Of a stretch of DNA of 64,000 nt, positions 34,519-44,653 are shown in pieces (position 1 is the first letter of the stretch; every line of letters begins with the position of its first letter). Source of the stretch: Gammaproteobacteria bacterium (GTDB lineage: Bacteria; Pseudomonadota; Gammaproteobacteria; Pseudomonadales; Litorivicinaceae); contig JAHEDY010000011.1 of NCBI GenBank assembly GCA_024640985.1, forward strand, positions 1-64,000, written 5' to 3'. A program made the position numbers and the translations under genes. The notes under the pieces were generated by a model, which had not been told where the DNA came from, did no database searches, and saw only the letters and a program-made list of their open reading frames with translations.

Positions 34519-34586
34519 CGATTGAGTCATCGGTTTCGTCAGCAGAGCCCATGGGTTTCATTAGGCTCCTCTCAGGGGGGTCTGGC

Positions 34587-34904
34587 ATGAAACCATTATT
34601 GCTTGGATTGATGTTCTCAGCTGTGTCAATGCTCGGAGTTGCCGAGTCTGTTGATTTGAATACAGCAACCGCTGCAGAGATAGCCAAACAACTGCATGGA
34701 ATCGGTTTGGCTAAAGCGCAGAAGATCATTGAATATCGGCAACAGTTTGGTCCAATTGATACGCCGGAGGAGCTCTTGGTGATCAAAGGGATTGGGGAAA
34801 AGACTTTGGAAAAAAATCGTTCTCGAATGATCACGCGATTGATTCAGCCGGCAGGGCCAAGAAATCCTGAGTCAGGTCTTGACGAAGGACCCTCGAATCA
34901 TTAA
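34587..34904 (+). CDS. ComEA-like helix-hairpin-helix protein, exported
   Basis: I choose the ATG at 34587, after an AGGGGGG ribosome binding site, giving 105 residues with a signal peptide (about 1-21). The mature part contains a ComEA-type helix-hairpin-helix (SVDLNTATAAEIAKQLHGIG and VIKGIGEKTLEKNR), which binds double-stranded DNA in competence proteins. Small ComEA-like proteins are common in gammaproteobacteria and their role in DNA uptake is often untested. Confidence 0.87.
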   Translation: MKPLLLGLMFSAVSMLGVAESVDLNTATAAEIAKQLHGIGLAKAQKIIEYRQQFGPIDTPEELLVIKGIGEKTLEKNRSRMITRLIQPAGPRNPESGLDEGPSNH

Positions 34905-34924
34905 AGTTCGCGGCCATCCTGAGT

Positions 34925-35000
34925 TCCGCGATAGCTCAGTTGGTAGAGCAGAAGACTGTTAATCTTTTGGTCGCAGGTTCGAGTCCTGCTCGCGGAGCCA
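34925..35000 (+). tRNA. tRNA-Asn (anticodon GTT)
   Basis: Acceptor TCCGCGA pairs with TCGCGGA, followed by GCCA with encoded CCA. The anticodon stem GAAGA/TCTTT holds the loop CTGTTAA, giving anticodon GTT. The D arm (GCTCAGTTGGTAGAGC) and T arm (GCAGGTTCGAGTCCTGC) are canonical. A possible promoter is TTGACG at 34879-34884 with TTAAAG at 34901-34906. Confidence 0.96.
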
Positions 35001-35033
35001 ATTCTTCGATTTCCTCACATTTGATCTGAATCC

Positions 35034-35058
35034 AAAAGCCGCTTGTTTAGCCGCTTTT
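35034..35058 (+). terminator. Probable intrinsic terminator after tRNA-Asn
   Basis: AAAAGCCGC-TTGTTTA-GCCGCTTTT forms a stem of eight pairs with one C-C mismatch, with a TTTTA tail. It lies 34 bp downstream of the tRNA-Asn gene and before hupE. The short U-run makes efficiency uncertain. Confidence 0.5.
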
Positions 35059-35151
35059 AGCTCCCATTGAATTGCTGTAGCCTTGCGTTGCGGATGGGCA
35101 CGGATGCTATCTGAACAAATCAATTCCGATCAAATGAAACCGGGGGTCCTT

Positions 35152-35721
35152 ATGAAACATTTGCTTTTAAGCCTTTTTCTCGCTGTACCAAGTTTGGCAT
35201 TTGGACATGCTCCAGAAGGAGCAGGTGGCGGATTTCTCACGGGTTTTTTACATCCTATTTTAGGATTTGATCATCTGATCGCAATGGTTGCCGTCGGTTT
35301 ATGGGGTGCTTTTCTCGGTGATCGTGCCTTATGGATTTTGCCCATCGTTTTTCCATCAATCATGGCTGTCGGTGCCGCGCTCGGAATTATGGGGCTCGGG
35401 ATTCCTTTAGTTGAATTTGTGATTGCTCTGTCGGGTGTTGTACTTGGGGCTTTGATTGCACTTCGATTCAAGGCGCCGCTCGCCATAGCGATGGTATTAG
35501 TTGGGATTTTCGCTTTGTTCCACGGCTATGCGCATGGGACAGAGATGCCAGGTCAAATCAGTGCGTTTACTTATGGTGCTGGATTTGTAATCGGAACTGG
35601 GTTGTTGCACCTCGCAGGCATTGCGATCGGTTTTGCGACGAGACTACCGCGTGGCGAACTCTTCGTTCGGGGCTGTGGTGGCGTGATTTCGGTGATTGGT
35701 TTGACTTACCTTGTTGGTTAA
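35152..35721 (+). CDS. hupE: HupE/UreJ-family metal permease
   Basis: HupE/UreJ proteins import nickel (sometimes cobalt) for metalloenzymes. I use the ATG at 35152, giving 189 residues with a signal peptide ending AFG, so the mature protein begins HAPEGAGGG. Both family signatures are present: HX5DH as HPILGFDH and FHGxAHGxE as FHGYAHGTE. About six membrane spans are visible. No hydrogenase or urease gene lies in the window, so the client enzyme is unknown. Its end overlaps the next gene by 11 bp. Confidence 0.92.
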   Translation: MKHLLLSLFLAVPSLAFGHAPEGAGGGFLTGFLHPILGFDHLIAMVAVGLWGAFLGDRALWILPIVFPSIMAVGAALGIMGLGIPLVEFVIALSGVVLGALIALRFKAPLAIAMVLVGIFALFHGYAHGTEMPGQISAFTYGAGFVIGTGLLHLAGIAIGFATRLPRGELFVRGCGGVISVIGLTYLVG

Positions 35722-36310
35722 GTCACTCCTCGCATTTGCAATCAGCGCCCTGTCTCAGAAGACATGGGCGCACGCGCTCGGTACTGATCCGACGGTGATT
35801 GAGCGTATCGATGCAGGTTTGATGTTGCCATCTGAACTCAGTCTGGCTTGGGTGTTTTGGTTCGTGTTTGGATTGTGGATCGTCCAGAATCTGAAAAGTG
35901 CTCCTCTTTTTTTTATCGGTGCCCTTTCAGGCATCGTTGTTTCATCGCTTTTGAGTCCGATAGTGCTTGATGTCTCGTTACCTGCATTGTTACTTGGCTT
36001 GGCAGTCGCTGCTTGGATCTGTGTCGGCCGAGAAACTGACGCAAGATTGTCGGCGGTAGTGGTTTTTATCTTTAGTGCGCTATCGATGTCGATGGTGTTG
36101 TCAGTGCACGCTGATTTGGCAGATGATGGGTTGATTCGGTCTATCGCTGCGATTTCGATGCTGTTAAGCGCGAGCTTTTTTGGAGGCTTGTTTAAACAGA
36201 TAGCTCAATGGTTTCCAAAGCAAACGCCAATGGGGATTCGGATTTTATCAAGTTGGATGGTGGCATTGATCGCGATTCAACTTGCGATGCACGTGATGAT
36301 GACTCCATGA
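35711..36310 (+). CDS. Unknown multi-spanning membrane protein paired with HupE
   Basis: I do not recognise this 199-residue protein. It starts at one of two consecutive TTG codons (35711 or 35714) inside the end of hupE. The N-terminus looks like a signal peptide ending WA, leaving a mature start HALGTDPTV; the HupE mature form also starts with His. Five or so hydrophobic segments follow, with few charged residues in the spans. Overlap with hupE (11 bp) and uvrB (4 bp) suggests co-translation. A role in HupE-dependent metal import is only suggested by context. Confidence 0.7.
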   Translation: MLVKSLLAFAISALSQKTWAHALGTDPTVIERIDAGLMLPSELSLAWVFWFVFGLWIVQNLKSAPLFFIGALSGIVVSSLLSPIVLDVSLPALLLGLAVAAWICVGRETDARLSAVVVFIFSALSMSMVLSVHADLADDGLIRSIAAISMLLSASFFGGLFKQIAQWFPKQTPMGIRILSSWMVALIAIQLAMHVMMTP

Positions 36311-38346
36311 CCCACGACCAGTCTCACCCGTTTCAGGTTGTTTCAGACTATGAGCCGGCTGGCGATCAGCCGACAGCAATTCAAACCCTGATCGAGGGGG
36401 TGCAGGCTGGATTAGCGCATCAAACCCTTTTGGGGGTGACGGGTTCCGGGAAAACCTTCACCGTCGCTAAAGTGATCGAGGCGATCAAACGTCCAACCAT
36501 CGTCATGGCCCACAACAAAACCTTGGCAGCTCAGTTATACGGAGAGTTTAAAGAATTCTTTCCAAATAACTCGGTCGAATACTTTGTCTCTTATTACGAC
36601 TACTACCAACCAGAAGCGTATGTTCCATCCAGTGATACCTTTATCGAGAAAGATGCCTCGATTAATGATCACATCGAGCAAATGCGCTTGTCGGCGACGA
36701 AGGCACTACTCGAACGTGATGACGTCATTATTGTGGCAACGGTGTCGTCGATTTATGGTCTAGGGGATCCTGAGGCCTACCATGAAATGGTGCTTCATCT
36801 GACTCGGGGAATGACGATCGATCAACGCCAAATTTTAAGACGTCTCGCAGAACTTCAGTATAAACGGAATGATATGGATTTCGGTCGAGGCAGTTATCGA
36901 GTTCGTGGTGATGTCATTGATATCTTTCCCGCTGAATCGGATCGCGAGGGCGTGCGTGTCGAGCTGTTTGATGATGAAATCGAGCAACTCTCCTATTTTG
37001 ATCCCTTGACCGGCGAGGTGCTTCGCAAGGTTCCTCGTTTGACGATCTATCCCAAGACTCATTACGTCACCAGTAAAGACCGATTGGTGAATACCCTTGA
37101 CGACATTAAAGACGAACTGAAAATGCGATTGGCGCAATTCCGAGAGCAAGGAAAGTTACTTGAGGCACAACGCCTAGAGCAACGCACGAAATTCGATTTA
37201 GAGATGATTGCTGAGCTTGGATATTGTCAGGGGATTGAGAATTACTCACGGTATTTATCAGGTCGTCCGTCCGGAGAAGCTCCACCGACCCTGTTTGATT
37301 ATCTTCCGCCTGATGCTTTGTTGGTGATCGATGAATCTCATGTCACGGTTCCCCAAATTGGTGGCATGTATCGTGGTGATCGGTCGCGAAAAGAAACCTT
37401 GGTGGAATATGGCTTTCGTTTGCCGTCGGCGTTAGATAACCGGCCACTGAAGTTTGAAGAATGGGAATCACTGGCTCCACAGATGGTCTTCGTCTCAGCC
37501 ACCCCTGGCGTGTACGAAAAAGAGCATCAGGCACAAGTTGCTGAGCAGCTTGTTCGACCGACCGGTTTGGTTGATCCAACCATAGAGATTCGACCTGCAG
37601 GTTCTCAGGTCGATGATTGTTTAAGCGAAATCCATGCTGTAGTCGCTAAAAATGAACGTGTTCTCATTACCGTATTGACGAAGCGGATGGCTGAGGATCT
37701 CACCGATTATTTGATGGATCACGGAGTGCGTGTGCGTTATCTGCACTCCGATATTGATACTGTTGAGCGAGTGGAGATCATTCGTGATCTCAGGAAAGGT
37801 GAATTCGATGTGTTGGTTGGAATCAACCTGTTACGCGAAGGCTTGGATATGCCTGAGGTGTCCTTAGTGGCTATTATGGATGCCGATAAAGAGGGGTTCC
37901 TTCGGTCGGATCGATCGCTGATCCAGACCATCGGTCGTGCGGCGCGGAATGTGAATGGTCGAGCGATTTTGTACGCCGATCGAATCACCGATTCGATGCG
38001 ACGCGCAATGGATGAAACAGACCGCCGGCGGAACAAGCAAATTGCCTTCAATGAAGACAATGGGATTACGCCAACCACGATTAAAAAACGCATCGATGAT
38101 GTGATGGAAGGTGCGCATCGAGAAACACCAGGATCGCGCGGGAGAAAAGCTAAAGACAAGGCTGCCAAATCCACTTCAGAGACCTTGATGCCAAAGAATC
38201 CACAGACACTCACACCGCAGCAGTTAGCGAAAGAAATCACACGACTTGAAGATGAAATGTTTCAGGCGGCAAAATCACTCGAGTTTGAGCGCGCAGCTGC
38301 CATTCGTGATGCTGTGGCAGAGCTACAGTCATTAGCGTTTAAATAA
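36307..38346 (+). CDS. uvrB: UvrABC system protein B
   Basis: UvrB verifies DNA damage and loads UvrC in nucleotide excision repair. I use the ATG at 36307 ([20 protein letters not shown] follows), giving 679 residues. It has Walker [11 protein letters not shown], the beta-hairpin region [21 protein letters not shown], shortened as [17 protein letters not shown], helicase motifs such as DESHVTVPQ and QTIGRAARN, and a C-terminal UVR domain ([14 protein letters not shown]). It overlaps the preceding membrane protein by 4 bp. I noticed no SOS box just upstream, but did not search exhaustively. Confidence 0.97.
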   Translation: MTHDQSHPFQVVSDYEPAGDQPTAIQTLIEGVQAGLAHQTLLGVTGSGKTFTVAKVIEAIKRPTIVMAHNKTLAAQLYGEFKEFFPNNSVEYFVSYYDYYQPEAYVPSSDTFIEKDASINDHIEQMRLSATKALLERDDVIIVATVSSIYGLGDPEAYHEMVLHLTRGMTIDQRQILRRLAELQYKRNDMDFGRGSYRVRGDVIDIFPAESDREGVRVELFDDEIEQLSYFDPLTGEVLRKVPRLTIYPKTHYVTSKDRLVNTLDDIKDELKMRLAQFREQGKLLEAQRLEQRTKFDLEMIAELGYCQGIENYSRYLSGRPSGEAPPTLFDYLPPDALLVIDESHVTVPQIGGMYRGDRSRKETLVEYGFRLPSALDNRPLKFEEWESLAPQMVFVSATPGVYEKEHQAQVAEQLVRPTGLVDPTIEIRPAGSQVDDCLSEIHAVVAKNERVLITVLTKRMAEDLTDYLMDHGVRVRYLHSDIDTVERVEIIRDLRKGEFDVLVGINLLREGLDMPEVSLVAIMDADKEGFLRSDRSLIQTIGRAARNVNGRAILYADRITDSMRRAMDETDRRRNKQIAFNEDNGITPTTIKKRIDDVMEGAHRETPGSRGRKAKDKAAKSTSETLMPKNPQTLTPQQLAKEITRLEDEMFQAAKSLEFERAAAIRDAVAELQSLAFK

Positions 38347-38358
38347 TTAAGGAACATC

Positions 38359-39267
38359 ATGCCAATTCGGTTTGCACCAGCGATTATGAGTTTATTTGGG
38401 CTTGCGCTGGCGTGGCGCGCGCTGTCTGATCTCGGTGGATGGGAGAGCGGTATTGGTCGGATGATCTCGATCGCCATGCTTTTGCTGGGCCTTGTGACTT
38501 TTGGCTCCATTGTTCTGCATCAGCTTCATAAAGGGGCGCTGAAAGAGACCATCGAAAATCCGCAATTGCGCGTGTTACCTGCCTGTTTAACGGTCGGGTT
38601 GATGCTTTTGAGCGCGCTGTTAAATCCACATATGCCCGAGGTCGCTGGCGTCTTGATTTGGGTAGCTGCGGTGTCGCATTTTGCTTACCTGGCTTGGTTG
38701 ATCAACGGTTGGTTTCGGGGTGGGATCGCCCTTGAGATGATCTCTCCGGTTTGGTTCATTCCTGTTGTGGGAAATATCGTCGTTCCAGTTGGCGCGATGG
38801 CGACCGGTCAGGTGATGTTGGCCTGGTTCGGATTCTCGATTGGTATTGTCATGTGGTTGATGCTTCTACCCATTGTATTTTTCCGTTTGATTCATGGAAA
38901 GCCCATGCCAGAAGAGCTTGAGAGCACGCAAATGGTTTTGGTTGCACCGCCGGCGATTGGCTCAGTGTCATGGTCGTTGTTGGCGGGTGATCAAAGCGTG
39001 GTTCCTGGTGCAGTGATGTTATCCGTTGCTTTCTTTTTACTGTTGACACTCATGCCGATGCTGCTGAGAGTCATCTCGAGGCCCTTTGTTCCTGCAAATT
39101 GGGCCTTTGGGTTTCCGATGGCCGCATTGAGTACAGGACTTGCGACCTACAGTATCTTGCTCGAACGCGATATTCTGATGGGTGCAGGGTTGGTGATTTT
39201 GTTGTTGGTTTCAGCATTGATCGTTTGGGCGCTGATTGGGTCAGCTCGAGTTTTATTGAAGAGTTAA
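38359..39267 (+). CDS. SLAC1/TehA (TDT) family membrane channel or transporter
   Basis: The 302-residue protein has about ten membrane spans and patterns of the tellurite-resistance/dicarboxylate transporter family: RFAPAIMSLFGLALAW at the N-terminus and SPVWFIPVVGNIVVPVGA in the middle. Bacterial TehA and plant SLAC1 are anion channels of this fold. The substrate here cannot be told. It follows uvrB by 12 bp and may be co-transcribed with it. Confidence 0.83.
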   Translation: MPIRFAPAIMSLFGLALAWRALSDLGGWESGIGRMISIAMLLLGLVTFGSIVLHQLHKGALKETIENPQLRVLPACLTVGLMLLSALLNPHMPEVAGVLIWVAAVSHFAYLAWLINGWFRGGIALEMISPVWFIPVVGNIVVPVGAMATGQVMLAWFGFSIGIVMWLMLLPIVFFRLIHGKPMPEELESTQMVLVAPPAIGSVSWSLLAGDQSVVPGAVMLSVAFFLLLTLMPMLLRVISRPFVPANWAFGFPMAALSTGLATYSILLERDILMGAGLVILLLVSALIVWALIGSARVLLKS

Positions 39268-39270
39268 TGT

Positions 39271-40278
39271 ATGCGTGTGTTAGTGACCGGCTCGGCCGGA
39301 TTTATCGGCTCGACAGTCAGTCATCGTCTTCTTGACCGAGGCGATGAAGTCGTCGGATTGGATAATTACAACGACTATTACGATGTCTCATTGAAAGAAG
39401 CGCGCGGGCAAAGGCTCTTAGAGCGTGATGGGTACACCGAGGTTCGCGCGAGCGTTGAGGACCGGGAAGCGCTGGAGGCGCTCTTTAAGACGCATCAAAT
39501 CGATCGAGTGGTGCATTTGGCGGCACAAGCTGGTGTGCGTTATTCCCTCGAGAATCCGCACGCCTATGTCGATGCGAATCTTGTGGGCTTCATGAACATT
39601 CTCGAGTGCTGTCGGCATCATCAGGTGGATCATTTGGTTTATGCGTCTTCGAGCTCAGTGTATGGGGCCAATGAGTCGCTGCCATTTCGCGTTGAGGACT
39701 CGGTCGACCATCCGGTGAGTTTGTATGCAGCGAGTAAGAAAGCAAACGAGTTGATGGCCCATACTTACAGTCACTTGTTTGGCCTACCGACCACGGGCTT
39801 ACGTTTCTTTACGGTCTATGGGCCATGGGGCCGGCCTGATATGGCCCTGTTTAAATTTACGCGTGCGATTTTGACTGGTGGGACGGTGCAGTTATTCAAC
39901 GGGGGGCATCACAAGCGGGATTTCACGTTCATTTCAGATATTGTGGATGGTGTGATCGGAACGCTTGACCAAATCGCGACCCCAGATCCTACTTATGATC
40001 CATTGACGCCCAATCCAGGAACATCGAATGTTCCTTGGCGGGTCTATAACATCGGATCTGATCGCCCGATTGATTTGGTTCGATATTTGGAGCTGATTGA
40101 GCAGGCCTGTGGTCAAAAAGCCCATGTGGAATCGCTACCGATGCAACCTGGTGATGTGATTGCAACCCATGCTGATGTGTCGGCATTGAAGGCCGCGATT
40201 GGGTATGCGCCGCGAGTTAGAGTAGAGGAGGGAATCCCTCAGTTTGTTGAGTGGTTCCGTCATTACTACAAGCTCTAG
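39271..40278 (+). CDS. NAD-dependent epimerase, UDP-glucuronate 4-epimerase-like
   Basis: The 335-residue protein is an extended SDR with the NAD motif VTGSAGFIGS at residues 5-14, the DNYNDYYDVSLKEAR segment typical of UDP-glucuronate 4-epimerases, the catalytic SSSSVYG and YAASKKANE (Tyr, Lys), and TVYGPWGRPDMA. It likely makes UDP-galacturonate for a surface polysaccharide. It stands alone, 3 bp after the channel gene, with no polysaccharide genes nearby. Confidence 0.9.
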   Translation: MRVLVTGSAGFIGSTVSHRLLDRGDEVVGLDNYNDYYDVSLKEARGQRLLERDGYTEVRASVEDREALEALFKTHQIDRVVHLAAQAGVRYSLENPHAYVDANLVGFMNILECCRHHQVDHLVYASSSSVYGANESLPFRVEDSVDHPVSLYAASKKANELMAHTYSHLFGLPTTGLRFFTVYGPWGRPDMALFKFTRAILTGGTVQLFNGGHHKRDFTFISDIVDGVIGTLDQIATPDPTYDPLTPNPGTSNVPWRVYNIGSDRPIDLVRYLELIEQACGQKAHVESLPMQPGDVIATHADVSALKAAIGYAPRVRVEEGIPQFVEWFRHYYKL

Positions 40279-40286
40279 GTCACCAC

Positions 40287-40326
40287 TTTACTTCGACAAT
40301 GAAGGCTGTATACTTCGCCGCTCTTC
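40287..40326 (+). promoter_or_regulatory. tRNA-Val promoter with GC-rich discriminator
   Basis: TTTACT (40287-40292) and TATACT (40309-40314) are separated by 16 bp. They are followed by TCGCCGCTC, a GC-rich discriminator of the kind linked to stringent control of stable RNA genes. The block GCTGTATACT plus GCCGCTCT also occurs before tRNA-Pro at 47706-47725. Confidence 0.7.
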
Positions 40327-40403
40327 AGGCGCGTAGCTCAGTTGGTTAGAGCGCCACCTTGACATGGTGGAGGTCGTTGGTTCGATTCCAATCGCGCCTA
40401 CCA
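40327..40403 (+). tRNA. tRNA-Val (anticodon GAC)
   Basis: Acceptor AGGCGCG pairs with CGCGCCT, followed by an encoded ACCA. The anticodon stem CCACC/GGTGG holds loop TTGACAT, so the anticodon is GAC. D and T arms are canonical. No terminator is visible before thrS, whose start is 53 bp downstream, so the tRNA may be cut from a thrS-operon transcript. Confidence 0.96.
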
Positions 40404-40456
40404 AATACAACCATATTGGAAGGCCCTTGGTACGGGTCGCCAGATTGGAGTTGGAA

Positions 40457-42397
40457 ATGCCGGTAATTACCCTTCCTGATGGATCCAAGCGCGAGTTTGA
40501 CGGTCCTGTTTCTTTAATGGATGTTGCGCAATCGATTGGGCCTGGATTGGCCAAGGCGACAATCTGTGGGCGAGTCGATGGTGAGCTTAAAGACGCCTCT
40601 GACATCATCAATCGCGATGCGAATATCTCCCTCATCACCGCGAAAGACCCTGAAGGTTTGGAAGTGATTCGTCACTCCTTTGCACACTTAGTCGGTCACG
40701 CAGGTAAGCAGCTGTTCCCTGGGATTAAAATGGCCATTGGGCCCGTGATTGAGCATGGTTTCTATTACGATGTCGATTACGAGCGTCAGCTGACACCTGA
40801 AGATCTCGAGGCGCTCGAGAAACGGATTCAGGAGCTGGTGAAAACAGACTACCCAGTGGTCAAGCAGTGGGCTTCTCGTGATGAGGCCATCGCCGAATTC
40901 ACCGCGCGTGATGAACCTTACAAACTTGAGATTATTCATCACGACATTCCTGATGATGGGCACCCTGTTGGGCTTTATCACCACGAAGAGTACATGGATA
41001 TGTGTCGTGGTCCGCACGTCCCGAATACGCGTTTCCTGAGACACTTTAAACTGACGAACGTGACGGGCGCTTATTGGCGGGGTAACGTCAAGAACAAGCA
41101 ACTTCAGCGTATTTACGGGATCGCATTTACATCAAAGCAAGATCTTGAAGCGCATATGAGGTTTTTGGAAGAAGCGGCCAAACGCGACCATCGAAATCTC
41201 GCGAAGACGCTTGATTTGTTCCATTTGCAAGAAGAAGCACCAGGCATGGTCTTCTGGCACCCCAATGGGTGGACAATCTATCGCGTGTTGGAAGACTACA
41301 TCCGCGATCGACTTGAGCATTCTGGGTATCAAGAAATTCGAACTCCGCAACTGGTCGATCAGCGTTTGTGGGAAGCCTCAGGGCATTGGGACAAATATCA
41401 GGAAAATATGTTCGTGACCTCGAGCGAGCATCGCGATTATGCGGTCAAGCCGATGAATTGCCCGTGTCACGTGCAGATCTACAACAAAAAAATCACCTCC
41501 TATCGAGAGTTGCCGATTCGACTTGCTGAATTTGGTTCTTGTCATCGCAATGAACCGTCGGGTTCGTTACATGGATTGATGCGAGTCCGTAACTTTGTTC
41601 AAGATGACGCGCATATTTTCTGTACTGAAGAACAAATCACCCAAGAAGTGAAGACCTTTAATCAGTTGTTAACTGAGGTCTATTACGATATGGGTTTTGA
41701 TGACATGATCGTTCGCATCTCAACCCGCCCAGACAAGCGTGTGGGTGACGATGCCACCTGGGATAAGGCGGAAAGCGCATTATCCAATGCCTTGGATGAA
41801 CTCGGCGTTGCCTGGGAAGAGCTGCCTGGTGAGGGAGCATTTTACGGTCCGAAAATTGAATATTCTCTGAAAGATTGCTTGGGTCGGGTTTGGCAATGTG
41901 GCACGATGCAGGTCGATTTTTCGATGCCAGGCCGTCTAGGCGCTGAATATGTCGCAGAAGATGGGTCGAAACACATTCCCGTCATGTTACATCGGGCAAT
42001 TCTTGGAAGTTTGGAGCGTTTTGTTGGCATCTTGCTCGAAAATACCGCAGGTTTGTTGCCGCCATGGCTGTCTCCAACGCAAGCAGTCGTGATGACAATC
42101 ACTGATTCGCAGCATGAATATGCGAAAAAAGTGGAAAAAATGCTTGTCGCTCAAGGTCTTCGTGTGAAATCCGATTTGCGCAATGAGAAGATCGGCTATA
42201 AAATCCGCCACCACACTTTACAACGGGTCCCGTATTTGCTCGTGATCGGTGATAAAGAAGTGGAAAACCAGCAGGTGGCTGTGCGGACCCGTTCCGGAGA
42301 AGATTTAGGTGCAATGAGCGTAGAAGCCTTTGCTGACAAGCTTCATCAGGATATTGGGTTGCGTGGCCGTTTCGGTATTGAGTCGGAGACAGAGTAA
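40457..42397 (+). CDS. thrS: Threonine--tRNA ligase
   Basis: ThrS charges and edits tRNA-Thr. I use the ATG at 40457 after TTGGAGTTGG; the track start at 40364 lies inside the tRNA. The 646-residue protein has an N-terminal TGS domain ([16 protein letters not shown]), the editing-site motif [14 protein letters not shown], a class II catalytic core with [15 protein letters not shown], and an anticodon-binding C-terminal domain. It heads the thrS-infC-rpmI-rplT operon. Confidence 0.97.
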   Translation: MPVITLPDGSKREFDGPVSLMDVAQSIGPGLAKATICGRVDGELKDASDIINRDANISLITAKDPEGLEVIRHSFAHLVGHAGKQLFPGIKMAIGPVIEHGFYYDVDYERQLTPEDLEALEKRIQELVKTDYPVVKQWASRDEAIAEFTARDEPYKLEIIHHDIPDDGHPVGLYHHEEYMDMCRGPHVPNTRFLRHFKLTNVTGAYWRGNVKNKQLQRIYGIAFTSKQDLEAHMRFLEEAAKRDHRNLAKTLDLFHLQEEAPGMVFWHPNGWTIYRVLEDYIRDRLEHSGYQEIRTPQLVDQRLWEASGHWDKYQENMFVTSSEHRDYAVKPMNCPCHVQIYNKKITSYRELPIRLAEFGSCHRNEPSGSLHGLMRVRNFVQDDAHIFCTEEQITQEVKTFNQLLTEVYYDMGFDDMIVRISTRPDKRVGDDATWDKAESALSNALDELGVAWEELPGEGAFYGPKIEYSLKDCLGRVWQCGTMQVDFSMPGRLGAEYVAEDGSKHIPVMLHRAILGSLERFVGILLENTAGLLPPWLSPTQAVVMTITDSQHEYAKKVEKMLVAQGLRVKSDLRNEKIGYKIRHHTLQRVPYLLVIGDKEVENQQVAVRTRSGEDLGAMSVEAFADKLHQDIGLRGRFGIESETE

Positions 42398-42939
42398 TCA
42401 GAAGAGCACAACCCAAAGGTGCGCCGGGTGAAAAGCGCACACTGATCAATGAAGAAATTCGAGCGCCGCAGGTGCGTTTGATCGGACCAACAGGTGAACA
42501 AATCGGTGTTGTTAACACGAATGATGCACTGGTTGCCGCTCGTGAGAATGATCTTGATCTTGTGTTGATTGCGGAGTCCTCGGATCCTCCAGTTGCGAAA
42601 ATCATGGATTTTGGCAAACGGTTGTACGAAGAGAAGAAAGCAAAGGCGGCTGCGAAGAAAAAGCAGCACCAACTGCAGGTTAAAGAAATTAAGTTTCGTC
42701 CGGGTACGGACATTGGAGACTACCAGGTCAAACTGCGCAACCTGGTGCGTTTCCTAGAGGACGGCGATAAGGCCAAGGTAACCATTCGGTTCCGCGGTCG
42801 CGAAATGGCCCACCAAGAACTTGGCATGCAAATGCTCGAGCGCTTGGAAAAGGACCTCGAAGAGCATGGAGTTGTTGAAGCGCGCCCTAAATTAGAGGGC
42901 CGTCAAATGATCATGGTCATCGCGCCGAAGAAAAAGTGA
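42397..42939 (+). CDS. infC: Translation initiation factor IF-3 (AUC start)
   Basis: IF-3 enforces correct start codon choice and 30S dissociation. The track begins at an internal GTG (42472), but the conserved N-terminus continues upstream in the same frame to an ATC at 42397 ([28 protein letters not shown]). ATC is 8 nt after GGAG (42385-42388) and shares a base with the thrS stop. This gives 180 residues, the same length as E. coli IF-3. Rare starts of this type allow IF-3 to repress its own synthesis. [20 protein letters not shown] marks the C-domain. Confidence 0.94.
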   Translation: MRRAQPKGAPGEKRTLINEEIRAPQVRLIGPTGEQIGVVNTNDALVAARENDLDLVLIAESSDPPVAKIMDFGKRLYEEKKAKAAAKKKQHQLQVKEIKFRPGTDIGDYQVKLRNLVRFLEDGDKAKVTIRFRGREMAHQELGMQMLERLEKDLEEHGVVEARPKLEGRQMIMVIAPKKK

Positions 42940-42973
42940 GAGCAATAGCTCTAATGCGGAGTGAAAAGGAAAT

Positions 42974-43171
42974 ATGCCAAAACTCAAAACTAACTCAGGC
43001 GCTTTAAAGCGCTTTAAGCGGACTGCCAAGGGCTTTAAGCACAAACAGTCTTTCCGTAGCCACATTTTGACCAAGAAAAGCACCAAGCGTAAGCGTCATT
43101 TACGCGGGACGTTGATGGTAGCAGCTTCAGATATCAAGCTGATTCATCGCATGCTTCCTGGTTCACGGTAA
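42974..43171 (+). CDS. rpmI: 50S ribosomal protein L35
   Basis: The 65-residue basic protein starts [20 protein letters not shown] and matches L35 over its length. An AAGGAAA ribosome binding site precedes the ATG. In E. coli translation of rpmI is repressed by L20 binding upstream; a local palindrome (GCGCTTTAAAGCGC at 42999-43012) lies within codons 9-13 but may simply reflect the conserved Ala-Leu-Lys-Arg residues. Confidence 0.96.
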   Translation: MPKLKTNSGALKRFKRTAKGFKHKQSFRSHILTKKSTKRKRHLRGTLMVAASDIKLIHRMLPGSR

Positions 43172-43183
43172 AAGGAGAGACCC

Positions 43184-43552
43184 ATGCCAAGAGTCAAACG
43201 CGGTGTAACCGCACGTGCTAGTCACAAAAAAATTCTGAAGCAAGCGAAAGGATACTACGGTGCCCGCTCTCGTGTGTTTCGTGTTGCTAAACAGGCTGTT
43301 ATCAAAGCAGGCCAGTATGCGTATCGTGACCGTCGCCAAAGAAAGCGTCAGTTCCGTGCACTCTGGATCGCTCGTATCAATGCTGGTGCGCGCGAGTGTG
43401 GTTTGAGCTACAGTCGGTTCATTGATGGTCTGAAAAAGGCCAATATTGAAATGGATCGCCGTGTACTCGCAGATCTTGCGATGAACGAGAAGATTGCCTT
43501 TGCTGCACTCGCAGAGCAAGCAAAGCAAGCGCTCGGGCAGGCGAACGCTTAA
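43184..43552 (+). CDS. rplT: 50S ribosomal protein L20
   Basis: L20 is an early-assembly 23S rRNA-binding protein and an autoregulator of its own operon in E. coli. The 122-residue protein starts [19 protein letters not shown] and contains [16 protein letters not shown], both standard. An AAGGAGAG ribosome binding site precedes it, and a strong terminator follows. Confidence 0.97.
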   Translation: MPRVKRGVTARASHKKILKQAKGYYGARSRVFRVAKQAVIKAGQYAYRDRRQRKRQFRALWIARINAGARECGLSYSRFIDGLKKANIEMDRRVLADLAMNEKIAFAALAEQAKQALGQANA

Positions 43553-43571
43553 TTTCAAACCTTCAGGGTGA

Positions 43572-44651
<1,080 letters not shown>

Positions 44652-44653
44652 TC

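Noticed and set aside
36208-36306. Longer start of uvrB
   Set aside because: It lies inside the preceding membrane-protein gene, and the ATG at 36307 gives the normal UvrB N-terminus.
42999-43020. Palindrome GCGCTTTAAAGCGC in rpmI as an L20 operator
   Set aside because: The bases encode the conserved Ala-Leu-Lys-Arg-Phe-Lys residues of L35, so the palindrome may come from codon choice; I do not claim a regulatory site.
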